The notes under the pieces are model-generated. The model saw nothing but the letters and a program-made list of their open reading frames with translations, made no database searches and was not told the DNA's origin. A stretch of 64,000 nucleotides of DNA. It comes from Dyadobacter endophyticus (GTDB taxonomy: Bacteria > Bacteroidota > Bacteroidia > Cytophagales > Spirosomataceae). Below, piece by piece: positions 59,992 to 64,000 of this stretch. Every line of letters begins with the position of its first letter. Position 1 is the first letter of the stretch. Made by a program: the position numbers and the translations under genes. The stretch is from positions 62,001-126,000 of the forward strand of contig NZ_BMIA01000006.1 in NCBI RefSeq assembly GCF_014641595.1, read 5' to 3'.

Positions 59992-61572
59992 TCACTTGAA
60001 AACAGGGGTGTAGCGCACTGACAGCCAGAGGCCGGTGGTAATGAGGTTCACTTTTCCGTAACCGACACGTTTAAGCGGCATCCGGATCGATGGTTCGGCA
60101 AGGAGGGAAAGCTTTTTAGATATTCTGTATTCGTAGCCGACTGAGACATTTGCATGGCTTAGCCAGTACCAGCCAGTTTTGCCTTTCCAGCTGCGATACC
60201 AAATGTCCGGATCATTCTCATCTACGAAATAGTATTTATATTTTTCACTATTCATGTGGTAGGACGAAAATCCACCGCTCGCAAACCACCGTGACCGCGC
60301 TCCCGACTTGATGTCGTACCGGATATTAATTGGCACTTCCAGCACGTTGCAAATACCATCCACCCCCGTCATCTCCGGTGGGTAATAATGTGGGATTTTC
60401 GGTAGTTTATAAGCGCTGGCCGGAGCGTAATAATCTTTCCTGCTCCAAACAGCACCGCTTTGCAGAAATAGCCTCGGCAAAACTGAATACTCTACCAACA
60501 GCGACACCGCCGTCCCCGGCTTCGAAAAATTCTTCAATCCCACTGTGCTCAAATCCGGCGAGTAACCGAACCGGATGGCCATCAAAGGCTGATCGTCTGC
60601 CGGCAGCGGAGGCTTTTCGGGCGCTGGTGCTTCCGCAAGCTCCTGCACGGGTTCGGAAATCCCGGGCAATTGCAATGCATTCCATTTCAGCGCTTTACTG
60701 TTCAATGCGGATGCTGAAATTAAGGTGCGGCCCAGCTCATCGACCTTCGTCACCGATTCGCTTGCGCCTATCGGCTGGCCGGTTGCTTGTGGCATTGACG
60801 TCTCTCCGCCCTTCGCATTCGCATTATTTGTAATAGAAAGAGCCCCGTCGCCTCCTTCCACCTTTGAGCGGTTAGGCTCTAAGTACACTCCGCCTGCCTT
60901 AGATCGGCTCCGGGGCAATAGTTTTCCGCCATTAACAACGGCAGCATTCAATTCTGATTTAGAGGAAGATTTACCAGTCGCTTTGGAACCGGATTTCAAC
61001 TTACCGCCAATATTCGTTTTCGTGTTGTCAGCAACTTTACCGCTGTTGCCAACAGATTCGTTGCGCTTATCAACAACAGCATTCCCTTTATCAACAACCC
61101 CATTATCGCTTTCAACTCGTCTATTCCCATTATCAACAGCGGCGGTTTCTTTATCAACAGCCGGTGTGCCATTATCCACAATCGCATCTTCTTTTGTTGC
61201 ACCCTCAGCCGCACCACCTGGCTCCCTGACTACTTCTGACGTGCTACCTGACTTACCTTCAACCACATCACGCCCGGAACTTCTTTCCTCCGTTCCTCCA
61301 TTCTCATCTTTTTTCAAATCAACATTCCTTCCTCCTTCCTCCTTTCCTCCATTCTCCCCTTCATAAGAGTAAAGCACAATCCCGGCGGGAATCAGCAGCG
61401 CCAGTACACCCAGCGGCCACCATTTCCGCCACCACGCAGCCGGAGTTCTCCCGTCCTGCTGGTCGAGTCGCTTCCGCAGGTCATTCCAGTCATCGGGTTC
61501 GTATGTCGGATCAAGCTCTTCTGATGACTTTCTGAAGAGCTTGTCCAGTTCGTCATCTGGCAACTCTATCAT
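59992..61572 (-). CDS. Sigma-factor-linked membrane protein with beta-barrel-like C-terminus
   Basis: From the ATG at 61572 (a TTG 9 bp upstream is rejected) the protein has 526 residues. The first 45 (IELPDDELDKLFRKSSEELD) may bind the sigma factor. One membrane helix follows at about 50-69 (WPLGVLALLIPAGIVLYSYE). A long low-complexity region (about 70-240) repeats VDNG and VDKG units. The last 200 residues show strands like PorT or outer membrane barrel proteins (AVSLLVEYSVLPRLFLQSGA ... GLWLSVRYTPVFK). It is the anti-sigma candidate, and its start overlaps the sigma gene by 20 bp. Confidence 0.7.
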   Translation of the reverse strand: MIELPDDELDKLFRKSSEELDPTYEPDDWNDLRKRLDQQDGRTPAAWWRKWWPLGVLALLIPAGIVLYSYEGENGGKEEGGRNVDLKKDENGGTEERSSGRDVVEGKSGSTSEVVREPGGAAEGATKEDAIVDNGTPAVDKETAAVDNGNRRVESDNGVVDKGNAVVDKRNESVGNSGKVADNTKTNIGGKLKSGSKATGKSSSKSELNAAVVNGGKLLPRSRSKAGGVYLEPNRSKVEGGDGALSITNNANAKGGETSMPQATGQPIGASESVTKVDELGRTLISASALNSKALKWNALQLPGISEPVQELAEAPAPEKPPLPADDQPLMAIRFGYSPDLSTVGLKNFSKPGTAVSLLVEYSVLPRLFLQSGAVWSRKDYYAPASAYKLPKIPHYYPPEMTGVDGICNVLEVPINIRYDIKSGARSRWFASGGFSSYHMNSEKYKYYFVDENDPDIWYRSWKGKTGWYWLSHANVSVGYEYRISKKLSLLAEPSIRMPLKRVGYGKVNLITTGLWLSVRYTPVFK

Positions 61573-62122
61573 AGTCGTCAATATTAATCTTGGATAACAT
61601 TTCTCTCAACTTTTCCCTTGCACGCGACAAGTTGGATTTTGACGCTCCAACCGAAATATTCAGTTGTTCTGCAATTTCTTCGTGTGTGTAACCGTCAATA
61701 ACCGATAGACTGAATACCAGCCGGTATGCCGGTGTCAGGCGCTGGATCAATCCGACCAGCTCATCGTGGGAAAGCTTACTGATAACCGTTTCGTCGACGG
61801 ACACCTGTTCCGCGACTTCCACGTCGTCAAAAACATCTCTGCGAACTTCCTGTCTGTAATGATCGAGGGCTGTATTAATCATGATTCTACTCAACCAGGT
61901 TTTAAATGGCCGACCTGCATCGAAACTGTCAAGCTTCGTGAAAACCTTCAAGAATCCATCGTTGAGTATCTCTTTCGCCTCTTCCCGGCTGCGTGTATAG
62001 CGCAAACAAATGCTCATAGCATAGCCGTAAAACTGTTTATACAACAGCTCCTGACTGCGGCGGTTTTTTTGTAAACAGCCGTCGAGTAGTTCTTGAAGAA
62101 CGGCGGAGTTATACTCGGGCAT
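61553..62122 (-). CDS. ECF-type RNA polymerase sigma factor
   Basis: The 189-residue protein has region 2 (AMSICLRYTRSREEAKEILN, about 30-50, and LDSFDAGRPFKTWLSRIMIN) and region 4 with a helix-turn-helix (HEEIAEQLNISVGASKSNLS, about 150-170). It is a typical extracytoplasmic-function sigma factor. The next gene overlaps its end by 20 bp and encodes a membrane protein, probably the regulator. Repeated GCAACC motifs in the upstream DNA could be its autoregulated promoter. The signal is unknown. Confidence 0.93.
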   Translation of the reverse strand: MPEYNSAVLQELLDGCLQKNRRSQELLYKQFYGYAMSICLRYTRSREEAKEILNDGFLKVFTKLDSFDAGRPFKTWLSRIMINTALDHYRQEVRRDVFDDVEVAEQVSVDETVISKLSHDELVGLIQRLTPAYRLVFSLSVIDGYTHEEIAEQLNISVGASKSNLSRAREKLREMLSKINIDDYDRVAR

Positions 62123-62163
62123 GCTATTTGCTTTTTTGAACTTATACGTTTAAATCCAAAACA

Positions 62164-62195
62164 GGGTTGCCTGGGGGTTGCAAGTTTTTTACAAC
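62164..62195 (-). promoter_or_regulatory. Tandem GCAACCC motifs upstream of the ECF sigma gene
   Basis: Read on the minus strand GCAACCC occurs at 62182-62176 and 62170-62164, 12 bp apart. TTACAAC with GTTGCAA (62177-62183 and 62189-62195) also makes an imperfect inverted repeat. The spacing to the start codon (about 42 bp) fits a promoter, possibly one recognised by the sigma factor itself. The motif is seen; the function is inferred. Confidence 0.35.
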
Positions 62196-62314
62196 ATTTT
62201 TTTCACCGGCAAAAAGGTACACGGTCCGTTCATTGAAAATTTATGAATTTTTAGCCACAATCGCACGTAAACTTGACGATAATGCCTTGCCCGGAGTCGC
62301 TTTAAATTATTGCT

Positions 62315-62322
62315 TACTTTTG
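62315..62322 (+). promoter_or_regulatory. -7 promoter element for the ABC exporter gene
   Basis: TACTTTTG matches TAnnTTTG exactly, 66 bp before the ATG at 62389. The gap between this gene and the divergent sigma gene is 266 bp and contains no other clear feature beyond the repeats at 62164. Confidence 0.5.
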
Positions 62323-62388
62323 CAGGCTACTATCCATATTTACCAAAACCCGGAACCGTTCATTTCCGGTTGTACCTGATCACATACA

Positions 62389-64000
62389 ATGGCCAACGAT
62401 GTAAAATCTCCATTTGCAGTAAAAAAGATCAAGTGGGAGGGCCTGAAAATTACGCTTCACCTGCTGCGCTATCTCCGCCCCTACCGCATGACGTTCGCGG
62501 CCGGAATGCTGTTTCTTGCGTTGTCGACGGGTACGTCGCTCGCATTTCCGAAGCTTGTGGGAAGCATTATCGAGGTAATTGAGGGTAAATCGCAGTTTAC
62601 GATCAATCAAATCACCTTACTGCTCTTCCTCGTGTTGCTGGGGCAGGCGATATTCTCGTTTTTCAGGATCTATCTTTTTTCCAAAGTCAGTGAAAAGGCT
62701 GTAAACAATATCCGCCTGGATGTTTTTAGCAAGATTATCACATTACCTGTGCCGTACCTCGAAGAACATCGCGTAGGCGAGCTCACAAGCCGCATTACCT
62801 CCGATGTTTCGCAACTTGCCGGATTGCTGTCATTTACACTTGCAGAACTCTTCCGGCAGGCCGCGACGCTCATCGTCGGCATGTCCATTTTGTTCTATAC
62901 TTCCTGGAAACTCACGCTTTTCATGCTCGCGACCGTACCGGTGCTCGCATTTGCTTCGGTATTCTTCGGACGCCACACGCGCAGGCTCTCACGCAAGGCG
63001 CAGGACCAGCTCGCGGCCGCTAATGTGGTGGTGGAAGAAACACTGCAGTCGGTCAATGTGGTGAAAGCATTTACCAACGAACCGTTGGAAATCAACCGGT
63101 ACCGGACGATCCTCGGCCGCGTCGTCGATCTTACGTTGTATGCCGCGCGGTTCCGGGGCGGTTTCGCTTCCTTTATCATATTTGCCATGTTCGGGGGGAT
63201 TGTGGGCGTGATCTGGTACGGAGCAGCGTTGGTGCAGGCGGGCGAGTTCGGGCTGTCCGACCTTTTTACATTTATTCTTTACACCACATTCATCGGGGCG
63301 TCGATCAGTGGAATGGGCGATTTGTACGCGCAGATCAACCGGACAGTCGGTGCCTCGGAACGTATTTTCGAGATTCTGGGGGAAACATCCGAGGTTTCTG
63401 TCGACGAGGTGCAAAATGCGGTTGCCGGGCATATCGACGGTCGCATTACTTATCAGGATGTGCATTTCGCTTACCCATCGCGTGCAGACCTGCCGGTCTT
63501 GAAAGGGGTGTCCCTGGACGTGCGGGCGGGTGAAAAAATTGCATTGGTTGGTTACAGCGGCGCCGGCAAATCGACTATCGTGCAGCTCCTAATGCGATTT
63601 TATGAATACCAGTCCGGCGAAATCCTCGTCGACGGTAAGCCGCTGCCGGAATACGGAATTTCAGCATTGCGGAAAAACATCGCGATAGTGCCGCAGGAAG
63701 TAATGCTTTTTGGCGGGACGATCTATGAGAATATCGCCTATGGAGAGCCTTCGGCTTCGCGGGAGGCCATTGTGGATGCGGCGAAGCGCGCCTATGCGCT
63801 GGAATTTATCGAATCTTTTCCCGAAGGTTTTGAAACGATTGTAGGCGAAAGGGGTATCAAGCTCTCTGGTGGCCAGCGGCAACGCATTGCCATTGCCAGG
63901 GCAATTTTAAAAGATCCCAAAATCCTTATTCTCGACGAAGCCACAAGCTCGCTCGACGCCGAATCCGAAAAACTAGTGCAGGTCGCGCTGGACGAATTAA
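62389..64000 (+). CDS. ABC exporter, fused permease and ATPase (3' end cut by window)
   Basis: The frame starts at the ATG at 62389 and runs past the right edge with 537 codons visible. Six transmembrane helices occupy about 35-320 (MTFAAGMLFLALSTGTSLAF, LTLFMLATVPVLAFASVFFG). The nucleotide-binding domain carries Walker A GYSGAGKST (about 385-393), the signature LSGGQRQR (about 488) and Walker B ILILDEATS (about 508). Loop YTTFIGASISGMGDLYAQIN and VVEETLQSVNVVKAF match MsbA-like or peptide/lipid exporters. It probably acts as a homodimer. Only the end of the ATPase domain is missing. Its substrate is unknown. Confidence 0.93.
   Translation, partial: MANDVKSPFAVKKIKWEGLKITLHLLRYLRPYRMTFAAGMLFLALSTGTSLAFPKLVGSIIEVIEGKSQFTINQITLLLFLVLLGQAIFSFFRIYLFSKVSEKAVNNIRLDVFSKIITLPVPYLEEHRVGELTSRITSDVSQLAGLLSFTLAELFRQAATLIVGMSILFYTSWKLTLFMLATVPVLAFASVFFGRHTRRLSRKAQDQLAAANVVVEETLQSVNVVKAFTNEPLEINRYRTILGRVVDLTLYAARFRGGFASFIIFAMFGGIVGVIWYGAALVQAGEFGLSDLFTFILYTTFIGASISGMGDLYAQINRTVGASERIFEILGETSEVSVDEVQNAVAGHIDGRITYQDVHFAYPSRADLPVLKGVSLDVRAGEKIALVGYSGAGKSTIVQLLMRFYEYQSGEILVDGKPLPEYGISALRKNIAIVPQEVMLFGGTIYENIAYGEPSASREAIVDAAKRAYALEFIESFPEGFETIVGERGIKLSGGQRQRIAIARAILKDPKILILDEATSSLDAESEKLVQVALDEL

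Noticed and set aside
60725..61366. Proline/serine-rich 213-codon frame on the plus strand
   Set aside because: The composition mirrors the low-complexity repeats of the gene on the other strand, so it is a shadow.

Overview
The window looks like chromosomal DNA of a Bacteroidota bacterium, most likely a member of the Cytophagales (a Dyadobacter- or Spirosoma-like genome is my guess, not a demonstrated assignment). The signs are a SusC/SusD pair, a type IX secretion C-terminal domain on a PQQ sugar dehydrogenase, promoters of the Bacteroidota TAnnTTTG type, few Shine-Dalgarno sequences, DUF4143, DUF5618 and DUF5777 proteins, and the gene order yceD-rpmF-plsX-fabH-efp-accB-accC. I saw no rRNA, tRNA, CRISPR array, integrase or phage gene. 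Both ends of the window cut genes: an FtsX-like permease on the left and an ABC exporter on the right.

Layout. 1-7.8 kb: ABC permease, secreted sugar dehydrogenase, purM, a cell-wall peptidase, a REP-associated transposase between matching palindromes, argH and a redoxin. 7.9-19.2 kb, all on the minus strand: a three-gene set (cytochrome c/copper monooxygenase-like protein, FG-GAP/ASPIC protein, vanadium haloperoxidase) followed by a SusC/SusD pair. 19.3-25.8 kb: argB, DsbD-like reductase, a GtaA-type glutaminase-family protein and an unknown secreted protein. 25.8-29 kb is an accessory stretch: a DUF4143 ATPase whose start codon lies in a perfect hairpin, small unknown genes, a decayed gene next to a structured 0.1-kb insertion, and a PIN toxin-antitoxin pair.

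29-35.2 kb: an RND efflux operon under a MarR regulator, with nearly the same palindrome in front of marR and in front of the pump genes. 35.4-42 kb: M48 lipoprotein protease, acyltransferase, TIGR01777 protein, M61 peptidase, an outer membrane protein and a NeuD-like acetyltransferase. 42-47.5 kb: the lipid synthesis and translation cluster ending with acetyl-CoA carboxylase subunits. 47.5-54.3 kb: DUF5618 protein, HigBA, a Tat-exported Gfo/Idh/MocA oxidoreductase, an Nramp-like transporter, a long conserved unknown protein, a gamma-glutamylcyclotransferase-like protein and coaX. 54.4-64 kb: a GH2 beta-galactosidase with an unusual basic tail, a YceI/DUF5777/Rieske operon, an ECF sigma factor with its membrane partner, and an ABC exporter.

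Two themes recur. Short palindromes with a shared CTTMAG core (M = A or C) are scattered between genes and tied to the transposase at 5.3 kb. Many genes act in the envelope (SusCD, exported redox proteins, peptidases, efflux), as expected for a polymer-degrading Bacteroidota. Functions are assigned from motifs and family recall; no database search was possible.
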